Source: Oscillospiraceae bacterium (GTDB lineage Bacteria; Bacillota; Clostridia; Oscillospirales; Ruminococcaceae). Taken from it: DNA of 64,000 nt. This document shows, in pieces, positions 46,653 through 55,735 of this stretch (position 1 is the first letter of the stretch; the number at the start of each line of letters is the position of its first letter). A program made the translations under genes and the position numbers. The notes under the pieces were generated by a model. That model worked only from the letters and a program-made list of their open reading frames with translations. It did not search any database and was not told the DNA's origin. Location of the stretch: NCBI GenBank assembly GCA_004555865.1, contig SFJO01000007.1, positions 1-64,000 of the forward strand, in the 5' to 3' direction.

Positions 46653-47042
46653 TTACTGGTTCTTCTTGGCCTGCGCCTTGGCGAAGAACTTCTCGTTGGC
46701 CACGATGAAGCGCTCGTGCTCGCCCTCGCCGATCTTGCCGGTCTGGTCAAACACTTCCACCTTGAACACCAGCTTGCGGCCTTCCACGGCAATCAGCTCG
46801 GTGCGGGCGGTCACAATCAGGCCCACGGGGGTGGCGGCCAGATGCTTCACCCGCAGCTCGGTGCCCACGGTGCCGCAGCCCTCTTCCAGATAGGGCTGCA
46901 CGCTCTCCCAAGCAGCCTTCTCCACCAGCGCGATCATGGCGGGGGTGGCGTACACCTGCAGCGCGCCGCTGCCCATGGTGGCGGCGGTGTTCTTTTCTGT
47001 TACCAGGCACTCGGCCTGGCCCTTAATGCCCACATTCAGCAT
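46653..47042 (-). CDS. Hotdog-fold thioesterase, FlK/YbgC-like
   Basis: From the ATG at 47042 (AAAGGAAAA upstream) the protein has 129 residues. VTEKNTAATMGSGALQVYATPAMIALVEKAAW matches the fluoroacetyl-CoA-thioesterase-like hotdog subfamily, with the Glu of the LVE segment as likely catalytic base, and later GTELRVKHLAATPVG with the conserved His. These proteins hydrolyse small acyl-CoAs; the native substrate is unknown. It stands alone with its own promoter, after gyrA. Confidence 0.82.
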   Translation of the reverse strand: MLNVGIKGQAECLVTEKNTAATMGSGALQVYATPAMIALVEKAAWESVQPYLEEGCGTVGTELRVKHLAATPVGLIVTARTELIAVEGRKLVFKVEVFDQTGKIGEGEHERFIVANEKFFAKAQAKKNQ

Positions 47043-47150
47043 AGCGTTTTCCTTTTCTGCCGCAAAGCGGTCTTGGTTGGCGGCGGCCGCGGGGCTGCCG
47101 CATGAATTGCGTTCCGGTTCGGGCTGCTTTCCCACAGGCGGCCCGTTCCG

Positions 47151-47179
47151 AGTATAGTACGAAACGCTCTGCCGCGCAA
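47151..47179 (-). promoter_or_regulatory. Promoter of the thioesterase gene
   Basis: On the minus strand TTGCGC (47174-47179), 17 bases, TATACT (47151-47156), just after the gyrA stop. Confidence 0.65.
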
Positions 47180-47191
47180 GGGGAAAGGCGA

Positions 47192-49696
47192 TTACTCCTC
47201 GTCCGATTCGGTCACAGGCTCCGCCGCATCCGGCTGCTCGATGGGGGCCTGGGCGTTCTCCTCGTCCCGCTCGCTGCGGGCCACGGTAACCACCCGGTCG
47301 CTCTCGGCCAGGCGCATGACCCGCACGCCGCTGCCGTAACGGCTCTGCACGTTGATGTCCGCCGCGTGCATCCGGATCAGGATGCCCTCCTGGCTGATGA
47401 GGATCACATCGTCGTCGTCGTCCAGGATCTTCACGCCGGCCACGCCGCCCTGGGCGTAGTTGCGGATGCCCTTGCCGCCGCGGCTCTGCAGGCGGTAGTC
47501 ACTCAGCTGGCTGCGGCGGCCCTTGCCGCCCTCGGTCACGGTGAACACCGTGGCGTCCTCGCGGGCCACGCCGGCGCCCACCACATAGTCGCCCTCGGCC
47601 AGATTGATGGCGCGCACGCCATGGCTGGTGCGGCCCACGCTGCGGGCATCGCTCTCGGCAAAGCGGATGGCCTGGCCGTCGTGGGTGGCCAGCACCAGTT
47701 CGTCCTCGCCGCTGGTGATGTGGGTCCAGGCCAGGGCGTCGCCCTCGTACAGGCTCACCGCATTCAGGCCGCCGCGGCGGATGTTGGCATACTCGGCCAG
47801 GGCGGTGCGCTTGATGAGGCCGTTTTTGGTGATCATGGTCAGGTAGCCGTCCTGGCTGCCGTCCGGCTGACGCAGCATGGTGGTGATCTTCTCACCCTCC
47901 TGCAGCTGCAGCAGGTTCACGATGTTGGTGCCCTTGCTGGTGCGGCTGCCCTCGTAGATCTGGTAGCCCTTCAGGCGGAACACCCGGCCCGTGTTGGTGA
48001 CAAACAGCATATGGTCGTGGGTGGAACCGATGAACAGCTCCTCCACAAAGTCCTCTTCCTTGGTGGCCATGCTGGAAATGCCGCGGCCGCCGCGGCGCTG
48101 CACCTGATAGGTATCCTTGGGCTGGCGCTTGATGTAACCCTCGTGGGTCAGGGTGAACACGCACTCCTCCTCGGGGATCAGATCCTCAATGTCCACCTCG
48201 CCGGACACATGGGCAATCTCGGTGCGGCGGTCGTCGCCGAACTTCTCCTTCAGGGCGGTCAGCTCGTTCTTCACGATGGCCAGCACCCGGCTGTCGTCGT
48301 TCAGGATGGCGGTCCAGTCGGCGATTTTGCCGCTCAGGTCGCTCAACTCGTTCTCGATTTTCTTGATCTCCAGACCGGCCAAGCGGCCCAGAGGGAACTT
48401 GCAGATGGCGTCGGCCTGCACATCGTCAAAGCCGAACTGCTCCATGATGGCGGCCTTGGCCTCGGCCTGCCCGCCGCCGCAGTGGCGGATGGCGTAGATG
48501 ACCTCGTCCACAATGTCCACGGCCCGCTTCAGGCCTTCCAGAATGTGGGCGCGCTCCCGGGCCTTCTTCAGGTCGAACTGGGTCCGGCGGCGGATGACCT
48601 GATCCTGGAATTCCACATACCGCTGCAGCATGGTTTTCAGGGTCATGATCTTGGGCACGCCGTTGTCCAGCGCCAGCAGAATCACGCCCACGGTGTCCTG
48701 CAGCTGGGTGTAGCGGTACAGGTTGTTCAGCACCACCTGGGGGTTGGCTTCCTTCTTCAGCTCCACCACCACCCGCATACCATGCCGGTTGGACTCGTCG
48801 TTCAGGTCGGAGATGCCCTCGATGCGCTTCTCCTTCACCAGGTCGGCGATGCTCTCGATCATGCGGGCCTTGTTCACCATGTAGGGAATTTCGGTGATGA
48901 CGATCTGGTAGCGGCCGTTCTTCTTTTCCTCAATTTCGGCGCGGCCCCGCAGGGTGATCTTGCCGCGGCCGGTGGCGTAGGCGGCGCGGATGCCGGAGCG
49001 GCCCATGATGATGCCGCCGGTGGGGAAATCCGGGCCCTTGATGTAATCCATCAGGCCGGCCAGGTCGATCTCCGGGTCGTCGATGAGGGCGATGCAGCCG
49101 TCCACCACTTCGCACAGGTTGTGGGGCGGAATGTTGGTGGCCATGCCCACGGCAATGCCGGTGGAGCCGTTGCACAGCAGGTTGGGGAACCGGCTGGGCA
49201 GAACGTGGGGCTCCTTCTTGGTTTCGTCAAAGTTGGGGTCCCAGTCGATGGTGTCCTTCTCAATGTCGGTGAGCAGCTCGCAGGCCATTTTGCTCATGCG
49301 GGCCTCGGTGTAACGGTAGGCAGCCGGAGGGTCACCGTCCACGCTGCCGAAGTTGCCCTGGCCGTCCACCAGCGGGTAGCGCATACTGAAGTCCTGCGCC
49401 AGACGCACCATGGCGTCATAAACGGAGGCGTCGCCATGGGGGTGGTAGGCGCCCAGCACCGCACCCACCGTATCGGCGGATTTGCGGTAAGGATGCTGGG
49501 GGTCGTTGCCGCGCTCGTGCATGGTGTACAGAATGCGGCGGTGCACCGGCTTCAGGCCGTCCCGCACGTCGGGCAGGGCACGGCTGACGATGACGGACAT
49601 GGAGTAATCCAGAAAGGCGGATTCGATCTCCTGCTTCACATCGCGCACAATGGTTTTTGTGCCGCTGCCGGGAATCATCACATAATCTTCGTTCAT
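47192..49696 (-). CDS. gyrA: DNA gyrase subunit A
   Basis: The ATG at 49696 (AAGGAG 6 bases upstream) is preferred over a TTG six codons earlier and gives 834 residues. The breakage-reunion domain has SRALPDVRDGLKPVHRRIL, the quinolone region HPHGDASVYDAMVRLAQDF (84-103) and the catalytic Tyr in AAYRYTEARM. The C-terminal domain has the beta-pinwheel repeats and an acidic tail. The Ser normally at E. coli position 83 is Ala (Ala90 here), with Ser following, as in mycobacteria. It is the ATP-dependent supercoiling enzyme with GyrB. A lipoprotein gene separates it from gyrB. Confidence 0.97.
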   Translation of the reverse strand: MNEDYVMIPGSGTKTIVRDVKQEIESAFLDYSMSVIVSRALPDVRDGLKPVHRRILYTMHERGNDPQHPYRKSADTVGAVLGAYHPHGDASVYDAMVRLAQDFSMRYPLVDGQGNFGSVDGDPPAAYRYTEARMSKMACELLTDIEKDTIDWDPNFDETKKEPHVLPSRFPNLLCNGSTGIAVGMATNIPPHNLCEVVDGCIALIDDPEIDLAGLMDYIKGPDFPTGGIIMGRSGIRAAYATGRGKITLRGRAEIEEKKNGRYQIVITEIPYMVNKARMIESIADLVKEKRIEGISDLNDESNRHGMRVVVELKKEANPQVVLNNLYRYTQLQDTVGVILLALDNGVPKIMTLKTMLQRYVEFQDQVIRRRTQFDLKKARERAHILEGLKRAVDIVDEVIYAIRHCGGGQAEAKAAIMEQFGFDDVQADAICKFPLGRLAGLEIKKIENELSDLSGKIADWTAILNDDSRVLAIVKNELTALKEKFGDDRRTEIAHVSGEVDIEDLIPEEECVFTLTHEGYIKRQPKDTYQVQRRGGRGISSMATKEEDFVEELFIGSTHDHMLFVTNTGRVFRLKGYQIYEGSRTSKGTNIVNLLQLQEGEKITTMLRQPDGSQDGYLTMITKNGLIKRTALAEYANIRRGGLNAVSLYEGDALAWTHITSGEDELVLATHDGQAIRFAESDARSVGRTSHGVRAINLAEGDYVVGAGVAREDATVFTVTEGGKGRRSQLSDYRLQSRGGKGIRNYAQGGVAGVKILDDDDDVILISQEGILIRMHAADINVQSRYGSGVRVMRLAESDRVVTVARSERDEENAQAPIEQPDAAEPVTESDEE

Positions 49697-49760
49697 TGCT
49701 TGCTCCTTGGTCAAAAGAGAGGTTCACACGGAACCCGTTTTTATAAGCAGGGAAGGGCGG

Positions 49761-50678
49761 TCATTCCTGTACGCCGCGGTGCTGCAGGCCGTAGCAGGTC
49801 AGATCGTTTTTGCCGGTTTTGAGGTTTTGACGGAACTCAAACATGAGTTCGCCGTAATAGTCCCGGTTGTTGTAATCAATGCTGAGATATTTCCAGCTGC
49901 TGTATTCCGACTGGCTGCACCAGACCGATACCTCGCTGCCGGTCACGTCAAAATAGATGCTGCCGGCGTCTGCCAAATAGGGAACGATGGTCTCGGGCAC
50001 CCCCAGCTTTTCCAGCACAACGGTCAGGTCATCGCCCACGGCAATGCCCCGGGGCAGGGTGGGTTCCGGGCCTTCCTGCCGGTAGGAATTGTCCCACCCG
50101 CCCAGATTGTCGAACTCCACCCGCAGGGTGCTGCTGCCGCTCAGCTGGTCGCGGCTGATGGTCACGTTCTCATTTTTGAAGTACTCGACCCGGTACCATT
50201 CCTCGGTGCCGTTGTCGTTGTAGCTGTCTTCGGTGACGGGCAGCCAGGCCTGCAGCTCCTCGCCGGTCCACTGGGCGAAGGGCCGCCCCTCCAGCACCAG
50301 CTCCTCGCTGGTGGGAAAAACCCCGGCCAGCTGATTGAGGGAATTCCCGGTGGCCGTTTGAATCAACCGGTCAAGCAGGTTGCTGCTGCCGGTGGCTTCG
50401 TAGCCCTTCTGCAGGGTGGCCAGCGCCTCATCGGGGGCGCTCAGGTCGTTCTCATAGAGGTCTGCCAGCTTTTCGTAGAGGTACGCGTGGCTGTAGTCGC
50501 TTTCCTTCTGCTGGCTCAGCCAGGTTTCGGCCAGCTGGGCCGCCCGCTGAGGGTTGCCGTCGGCCACGTACTTGTCCATGACCGACTCCAGTTTGTCCTG
50601 GCTCACCGAGCCGCAGGCGCACAAAGCCGCCAGCAGGGCGGCACACGCCGCAAGCGAAAGACAGCGTTTCATCTTCAT
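49761..50678 (-). CDS. Predicted lipoprotein inserted between gyrB and gyrA
   Basis: The 305-residue protein has a signal peptide ending in LCACG (lipobox Cys22). Residues 30-110 look like TPR-type helices (NPQRAAQLAETWLSQQ, ADLYENDLSAPDEALATLQKG). The C-terminal half is beta-rich with many Tyr and Trp residues and no family I recognise. GAGGG precedes the ATG. It lies 18 bases after gyrB and 64 before gyrA, so the three share a transcript. Its link to gyrase is probably only positional. Confidence 0.75.
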   Translation of the reverse strand: MKMKRCLSLAACAALLAALCACGSVSQDKLESVMDKYVADGNPQRAAQLAETWLSQQKESDYSHAYLYEKLADLYENDLSAPDEALATLQKGYEATGSSNLLDRLIQTATGNSLNQLAGVFPTSEELVLEGRPFAQWTGEELQAWLPVTEDSYNDNGTEEWYRVEYFKNENVTISRDQLSGSSTLRVEFDNLGGWDNSYRQEGPEPTLPRGIAVGDDLTVVLEKLGVPETIVPYLADAGSIYFDVTGSEVSVWCSQSEYSSWKYLSIDYNNRDYYGELMFEFRQNLKTGKNDLTCYGLQHRGVQE

Positions 50679-50696
50679 GGCAAGGCCCTCACAAAG

Positions 50697-52652
50697 TCAC
50701 ACATCCAGATTGGCGTAAATGGCGTTCTTCTCAATGAACTGGCGGCGGGGTTCCACCTTGTCGCCCATGAGGATGGTGAAGGCCTCATCGGCCTTCTCGG
50801 CGTCCTCAATGGTGATCTTCACAATAACCCGGTTGTCCGGGTTCATGGTGGTTTCCCACAGCTGTTCGGGGTTCATCTCACCAAGGCCTTTGTAGCGGCT
50901 CACCTTGGCGCCGGGCATTTCGGCGCTGATCTTGGCCATTTCGGCTTCGTTGTAGGCATACTTCACGTTCTGGCCCTTCTGCAGCTTGAACAGCGGGGGC
51001 TGGGCGATGTAGACATAGCCGCCCTCGATGAGGGGCCGCATGAAGCGGAAGAAGAAGGTGAGCATCAGGGTGCAGATGTGGCTGCCGTCCACATCGGCAT
51101 CGGCCATGATGAACACCTTGTGGTAGCGCAGCTTGGAGATATCGAACTCATCCCCCAGGCCGCAGCCCAGGGCGGTGACCACCGGCATGAGCTTTTCGTT
51201 GCCGTACACCTTGTCCAGCCGGGCCTTTTCCACGTTCAGCATCTTGCCCCACAGGGGAAGGATGGCCTGAATGCTGGAGTCGCGGCCCATCTTGGCGCTG
51301 CCGCCGGCGGAATCACCCTCGACGATGTAAATTTCGGTCTTGGAGGGGTCTTTTTCGCGGCAGTCGGCCAGCTTGCCGGGCATACGGCTGGTTTCCAGCG
51401 CGCTCTTGCGGCGCACCAGCTCGCGGGCGCGCTGGGCCGCAGCGCGGGCGCGGGCGGCCTGGGTGGCCTTTTCATACAGGGCCTTGGCCACGCCGGGGTT
51501 CTCTTCCAGGAACTCCTTCAGCTTGGTGTATACCATGCCGGACACCAGGGTGCGAATCTCGGTGTTGCCCAGCTTGGCCTTGGTCTGGCCCTCAAACTGG
51601 GCCTCGGTGAGCTTGACGCTGATGACGCAGACCAGGCCCTCGCGCACATCGTTGCCGGAGAGGTTCTCGTCCTTGTCCTTCAGGTAGCCCTTCTCGCGGC
51701 CAAAGTCGTTGATGGCGCGGGTGAGGGCAGCCTTGAAGCCCTCCTCATGGGTGCCGCCGTCCGGGGTGTGGACGTTGTTGGCAAAGCTGAGGATCAGCTC
51801 GTTGTAGCTGGAGGAGTACTGCATGGCCACCTCGGCCTGGGCGTTTTCAATCTGGCCCTTCAGGTAGATCACCTGAGGGTGCAGCACCTCGTTCTCCCGC
51901 TTTTTCTGCAGGTATTCCACGAAGCTGCGAATGCCGCCCTCGTAGCACATACTCTCCTTCAGCACCGGCTCTTCCCGGTTCGGGTCGGGCCGCTCATCGG
52001 TGAGGGTGATGCGCACGCCTGCGTTCAGGAAGGCTTCTTCCCGCAGACGGGTGAGCAGGGTGTCGTAGTCATACACGGTGGTTTCGGTGAACATCTCCGG
52101 GTCCGCCTTGAAGCGCACGGTGGTGCCGGTGGTGTCGGCAGGGCCGATCTTTTCCAGCGGGCCGTCCGCCACGCCGCGCTTGAAGGTCTGGCGGTATTCG
52201 CTGCCGTCCCGGCGCACCCGCACCTCCAGCCACTCGCTCAGGGCGTTGACCACCGAAGCGCCCACGCCGTGCAGGCCGCCGGAGACCTTGTAGCCGGAGT
52301 TGTCGCCGCCGAACTTGCCGCCGGCGTGCAGCACCGTGAACACGACCGTCACGGCGGGGATGCCCAGCTTGGGCTGGATGTCCACGGGGATGCCGCGGCC
52401 GTTGTCGTTGACTTCCAGGATGTTGTCCTTCTTGATGGTCACTTCAATGTGGTTGCAGTAACCGGCCAGGGCCTCGTCGATGGAGTTGTCCACAATCTCG
52501 TACACCAGGTGATGCAGGCCGCGGGGGCCGGTGGAGCCGATGTACATGCCGGGGCGTTTGCGCACGGCCTCCAGGCCCTCCAGGACCTGGATCTGGCTGC
52601 CGTCGTACTCATGCTCGTTCTGGGGCCGTTCCAGGTTTTCGATGTCAGGCAT
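50697..52652 (-). CDS. gyrB: DNA gyrase subunit B
   Basis: This 651-residue subunit has the GHKL ATPase site (EIVDNSIDEALAGYCNHIEV, DNGRGIPVDI, LHGVGASVVNALSEWLEV, with GGKFGGDNSGYKVSGGLHGVG), the QTKAKLGNTE lysine loop and the TOPRIM domain (EGDSAGGSAK, PLWGKMLNVE, IMADADVDGSHI) through to YKGLGEMNPEQLWETTMNP. It drives supercoiling by ATP hydrolysis. AGGAGGAAC precedes the ATG. It follows remB in the origin-proximal minus-strand run. Confidence 0.97.
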   Translation of the reverse strand: MPDIENLERPQNEHEYDGSQIQVLEGLEAVRKRPGMYIGSTGPRGLHHLVYEIVDNSIDEALAGYCNHIEVTIKKDNILEVNDNGRGIPVDIQPKLGIPAVTVVFTVLHAGGKFGGDNSGYKVSGGLHGVGASVVNALSEWLEVRVRRDGSEYRQTFKRGVADGPLEKIGPADTTGTTVRFKADPEMFTETTVYDYDTLLTRLREEAFLNAGVRITLTDERPDPNREEPVLKESMCYEGGIRSFVEYLQKKRENEVLHPQVIYLKGQIENAQAEVAMQYSSSYNELILSFANNVHTPDGGTHEEGFKAALTRAINDFGREKGYLKDKDENLSGNDVREGLVCVISVKLTEAQFEGQTKAKLGNTEIRTLVSGMVYTKLKEFLEENPGVAKALYEKATQAARARAAAQRARELVRRKSALETSRMPGKLADCREKDPSKTEIYIVEGDSAGGSAKMGRDSSIQAILPLWGKMLNVEKARLDKVYGNEKLMPVVTALGCGLGDEFDISKLRYHKVFIMADADVDGSHICTLMLTFFFRFMRPLIEGGYVYIAQPPLFKLQKGQNVKYAYNEAEMAKISAEMPGAKVSRYKGLGEMNPEQLWETTMNPDNRVIVKITIEDAEKADEAFTILMGDKVEPRRQFIEKNAIYANLDV

Positions 52653-52838
52653 TCAAGTTCCTCCTTCTTGCTGCTGCCGGGCAGGGAACCGGCAGATGGT
52701 TTGCGGGGGCCGCGGCCGCGTTTTTGGCGGCAGGCCCTGCCCTGCGGATGGGCGGCACGGAAACCGGCAGGGCCGGTGGCTCCGCTTTGCCCGGAAAAGC
52801 CGACGGCCCGTGGGCCGAACGGCGGATTGCATTGTAAT

Positions 52839-53108
52839 TTACCGGCGCTTGCGGCGGATGCCGCGGCGGGCGCGGGCGCCTAGCGTCACCGAAGAGACCG
52901 GGCTGGTGTACACCGTGGTCTCGCTGGGCCAATCGGTGAGGATGAAGCTTTTGGGCAGCTCGCCCCCCAGGTCGATGACCGCGCCCTCGCTTTCGGCCAG
53001 GCGCAGAAATTTGCGGGTGCGGGCCGAAACGGTGGTGGTGTCCATATCAAAAATGCCGATTACATCCCGGTCGTTCAGGATGTAATCCTGCCCAAGGTGA
53101 AAGTACAT
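52839..53108 (-). CDS. remB: RemB-type DUF370 regulator
   Basis: The 89-residue protein is a DUF370 member: MYFHLGQDYILNDRDVIGIFDMD, TTTVSARTRKFLRLAESEG and a strand pair with SFILTDWPSETTVYTSPVSS. In Bacillus, RemB (YaaB) lies between recF and gyrB and relates to the matrix-gene DNA-binding protein RemA. The position here is identical. The C-terminus is basic (RARRGIRRKRR), which could aid nucleic-acid binding. GGAGGC precedes the ATG. Confidence 0.85.
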   Translation of the reverse strand: MYFHLGQDYILNDRDVIGIFDMDTTTVSARTRKFLRLAESEGAVIDLGGELPKSFILTDWPSETTVYTSPVSSVTLGARARRGIRRKRR

Positions 53109-53133
53109 GGAGCCTCCTTTTGCATCCGGGGCG

Positions 53134-54216
53134 TCACGCCTGGGTGACGGCCCCGTTTTCCAGCCGGTACACCCGGCCCTCGGCGCGGCCGAAGACAGCG
53201 CTGTCGCAGGCGGTCACAAACACCTGCTTGCCGGTCATCCGGGTGAGAAGGTAATTCTGGCGGGCGTCGTCCAGCTCGCTGAGCACATCGTCCAGCAGCA
53301 TCACCGGATGCTCGCCGGTCACGGCCTCGGCCTGGGTGGCCTCGGCCAGCTTCAGGGCCAGAACCGCGCTGCGCTGCTGGCCCTGGCTGCCGTACACCCG
53401 GGCGGGCTGCCCGTCCAGCAGAACCTCCAGGTCCTCCCGGTGGGGGCCGGCCAGGCAGAAGCCCGCCCGCAGCTCCGCGGGGCGCAGACGGCGGTAGGCC
53501 TCCAGCAGGCTGCCCTCAAACGTGGCCTTGTAGGCCAGGTTCAGTTTCTCCCGCCCCTGGCTGATGCGGCGGTAGTTCTCCACGGCCAGGGGGGTCAGGG
53601 CTTCCAGATAGGCGATGCGCCGGCCGGTCACCTCCTGCCCGAAGGCTGCCAGCTGCTGGTCGTACACTTCCAACAGGTCGCCGGCGTCCGGCAGGCGGTT
53701 GTACTGCTTGAGCAGGGCGTTTTTCTGGGCCAGCACCCGGCTGTAACGGCGCAGGGCCGCCAGATACCCGGGGTACAGCTGGCAGAGGGCCGCATCCAGA
53801 AAGCGGCGGCGGCCGCCGGGGCTGCCCTTGATCAGGCCCAGATGGTCCGGCTCAAACACCACGGCGGTGAAGGTGCCCGCCAGGCTGGCGGCACGGCCCT
53901 TGTCCACCCCGTTCAGCCGAGCGGTGCGGCCGGGGCGCTGGGTGCCGGGGCCGCCCACGGTCAGGTAGATGGTCTGCACCCGGCCGCCGCACTCGGCCGC
54001 GCCGTCCAGCACGGCAAAGTCCGCCCCGCGGCGGATCATCTCGGCATCCTTGGCCGCCCGGAAGCTCTTAGCCCCGGTAAGCATCCAGACGGCCTCCAGC
54101 AGGTTGGTTTTGCCCTGGCCGTTCTCGCCGCAGAGCACATTCAGCCCGTCCTCCGGCTCAATGAGCGCATGGGGGATGTTCCGCCAGTTTTCCAGGGCAA
54201 GGCGCGTCAGCTTCAC
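53134..54216 (-). CDS. recF: DNA replication/repair protein RecF
   Basis: The start is GTG at 54216, overlapping the stop of the S4 gene (GTGA), and gives 360 residues. It has Walker A (CGENGQGKTNLLEA), the ABC signature SQGQQRSAVLALKLAE, and Walker B (PVMLLDDVLSELD), in the RecF arrangement. RecF loads RecA at gaps. No ribosome site precedes the GTG, so translation probably depends on coupling. The longer frame upstream to 54297 overlaps the S4 gene and is unlikely. Confidence 0.93.
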   Translation of the reverse strand: MKLTRLALENWRNIPHALIEPEDGLNVLCGENGQGKTNLLEAVWMLTGAKSFRAAKDAEMIRRGADFAVLDGAAECGGRVQTIYLTVGGPGTQRPGRTARLNGVDKGRAASLAGTFTAVVFEPDHLGLIKGSPGGRRRFLDAALCQLYPGYLAALRRYSRVLAQKNALLKQYNRLPDAGDLLEVYDQQLAAFGQEVTGRRIAYLEALTPLAVENYRRISQGREKLNLAYKATFEGSLLEAYRRLRPAELRAGFCLAGPHREDLEVLLDGQPARVYGSQGQQRSAVLALKLAEATQAEAVTGEHPVMLLDDVLSELDDARQNYLLTRMTGKQVFVTACDSAVFGRAEGRVYRLENGAVTQA

Positions 54217-54428
54217 TGGGCCTGCCGGACGGCGACGGTGCGCCCGGCCAGGGTAACGGTGTCGCCGCCCCGCAGCTTTTTGCCGCGCATGGTGCACACT
54301 TCGCCGTTTACCTGCACCTGGCCCTGCTGGATCAGCAGCTTGGCTTCGCCGCCGGTCTCCACCAGGCCGGCAAATTTCAGCATGGCGTCCAGTTTGATGA
54401 AGTCGGTGTGGATGAGAATGGAATCCAT
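54213..54428 (-). CDS. S4-domain RNA-binding protein (YaaA/RlbA-like)
   Basis: From the ATG at 54428 (AGGAAGG 9 bases upstream) the protein has 71 residues. The S4 motif is clear: TDFIKLDAMLKFAGLVETGGEAK, then IQQGQVQVNGEV and RGKKLRGGDTV. In Firmicutes this small gene sits between dnaN and recF and is thought to assist ribosome assembly. The position and length match. Confidence 0.9.
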   Translation of the reverse strand: MDSILIHTDFIKLDAMLKFAGLVETGGEAKLLIQQGQVQVNGEVCTMRGKKLRGGDTVTLAGRTVAVRQAQ

Positions 54429-54591
54429 GGTATCAGCCTTCCTGCGTGCTGTTCGTAGCGCGCGTACATTGCGTGTATAATAATACAAGTTTTATGGGAT
54501 TTTTGTGAGAGTTTTTTAGCGGTGAGATCCGGCGTTTTATTTTTGGCGCCGTTTTCGGCAGAGTGCTGCTGCGCGGCCGCTTGGTCCATGG

Positions 54592-54608
54592 TTATACGAA
54601 TCGTATAA
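54592..54608. promoter_or_regulatory. Perfect 17-base palindrome between dnaN and the S4 gene
   Basis: TTATACGA (54592-54599), A, TCGTATAA (54601-54608). It looks like a dimeric repressor operator or a small hairpin upstream of the S4-recF unit. No binding protein is known to me. Confidence 0.5.
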
Positions 54609-54628
54609 TTTCAGGCGTTCCGCGCCCC

Positions 54629-55735
54629 TTACTCGTTTTTGAAGCGGATGGGCAGCACCAGATAGATGAAGTCCTCCCCGTCCGGGGGCAGGATCTTCAC
54701 GGGGCTGAGGGGGCCGTTCATCTCCATGCGCACCTGCGCACAGCCGCTGGCCCGAAGCGCATCCAGCAGGTACCGGTTGTTGAAGCCGATCTCCTGAGGT
54801 TCGCCCTCCACCACGGCGGGGAACTCATCCTCCACCTTGCCGAGAGAAGTTTTACAATTTACCGTTATTTTTCCATTTTCAAAGCGAATGCGGAGCGGGT
54901 CCTTCAGCCGTTCGGTGATCACCAGGCTGGCGCGCTCGATGCAGTCGATGAACTCCCGCGTGTCAATGAGGGCGCTGGTTTTGCAGCCGGCCGGCAGGGC
55001 CTTTTCGTAGTTCAGAAATTCGCCCACGATGAGGCGGCTGAGAATGGTGTAGCCCTTGGCGGTGGAAAAAACAACGAATTGACGATTGGCATTGATCTGC
55101 ACTTCCTCGTCCTCGTCGCCGATCAGCTTGTTGACCTCGGTGAGGGTCTTGGAGGGAATGATGATCCGGATGTCCTTTTCCGCCTTGAAGGGGCGCTTGA
55201 GAATGGCCAGCCGGTAGCCGTCCACGGCCACCACCGTGGTTTCGTCCGGCTCGATTACGAACAATTCACCGGTGTGCGCCGGTTTTTTGTCGTCCTGGCT
55301 GACGGCGTAGATGGTCTTGTTGATCATCTCGTGCAGCTCGCTGGCCTTGAGGGTCAATGTGGGGGTTGCGCCGGGGTTCGGCAGGGCGGGGAAATCGTTC
55401 AGGTTCAGGGCGGTTAGTTCAAATTTTGCCGTACCACCGCGAATTTCAACGGTGCCATTGTCGTTCAGGGCCAGTTCCACCTCACCGGAAGGCATCCGGC
55501 GAACCATGTCGCCCAGCAGCTTTGCGTTCAGCACGCACTCACCGGGGGTGCGCACATTGGCTTCGATGGTGATGGTGATGGCCAGTTCCAGATTGTAACA
55601 GGTGAGGGTCAGGCTGAAGCCGTCCGCCACCATGTGAATTCCCTCCAGCGCCGAGATGGAGGAGCGGAGCGTGACCGCCCGGCTGACGCCGTCAATGGCA
55701 TTGGAGAGAAGCGTCTTTTCACAGACAATATTCAT
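54629..55735 (-). CDS. dnaN: DNA polymerase III subunit beta (sliding clamp)
   Basis: The 368-residue clamp has three topologically similar domains. Recognisable pieces are MNIVCEKTLLSNAIDGVSRAV, GEVELALNDNGTVEIRGG, TVVAVDGYRLAI and the C-terminal LPIRF (PMRL-type) tail. It holds the polymerase to DNA. It follows dnaA across the origin-type spacer. AAAGAGGACC precedes the ATG. Confidence 0.96.
   Translation of the reverse strand: MNIVCEKTLLSNAIDGVSRAVTLRSSISALEGIHMVADGFSLTLTCYNLELAITITIEANVRTPGECVLNAKLLGDMVRRMPSGEVELALNDNGTVEIRGGTAKFELTALNLNDFPALPNPGATPTLTLKASELHEMINKTIYAVSQDDKKPAHTGELFVIEPDETTVVAVDGYRLAILKRPFKAEKDIRIIIPSKTLTEVNKLIGDEDEEVQINANRQFVVFSTAKGYTILSRLIVGEFLNYEKALPAGCKTSALIDTREFIDCIERASLVITERLKDPLRIRFENGKITVNCKTSLGKVEDEFPAVVEGEPQEIGFNNRYLLDALRASGCAQVRMEMNGPLSPVKILPPDGEDFIYLVLPIRFKNE

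Noticed and set aside
47102..52883. Two very long plus-strand open frames opposite gyrA and gyrB
   Set aside because: They are antisense shadows; the minus strand encodes complete gyrase subunits with all motifs.
54217..54297. Longer RecF start
   Set aside because: The extra Arg-rich residues are read through the S4 gene in another frame and do not match RecF.
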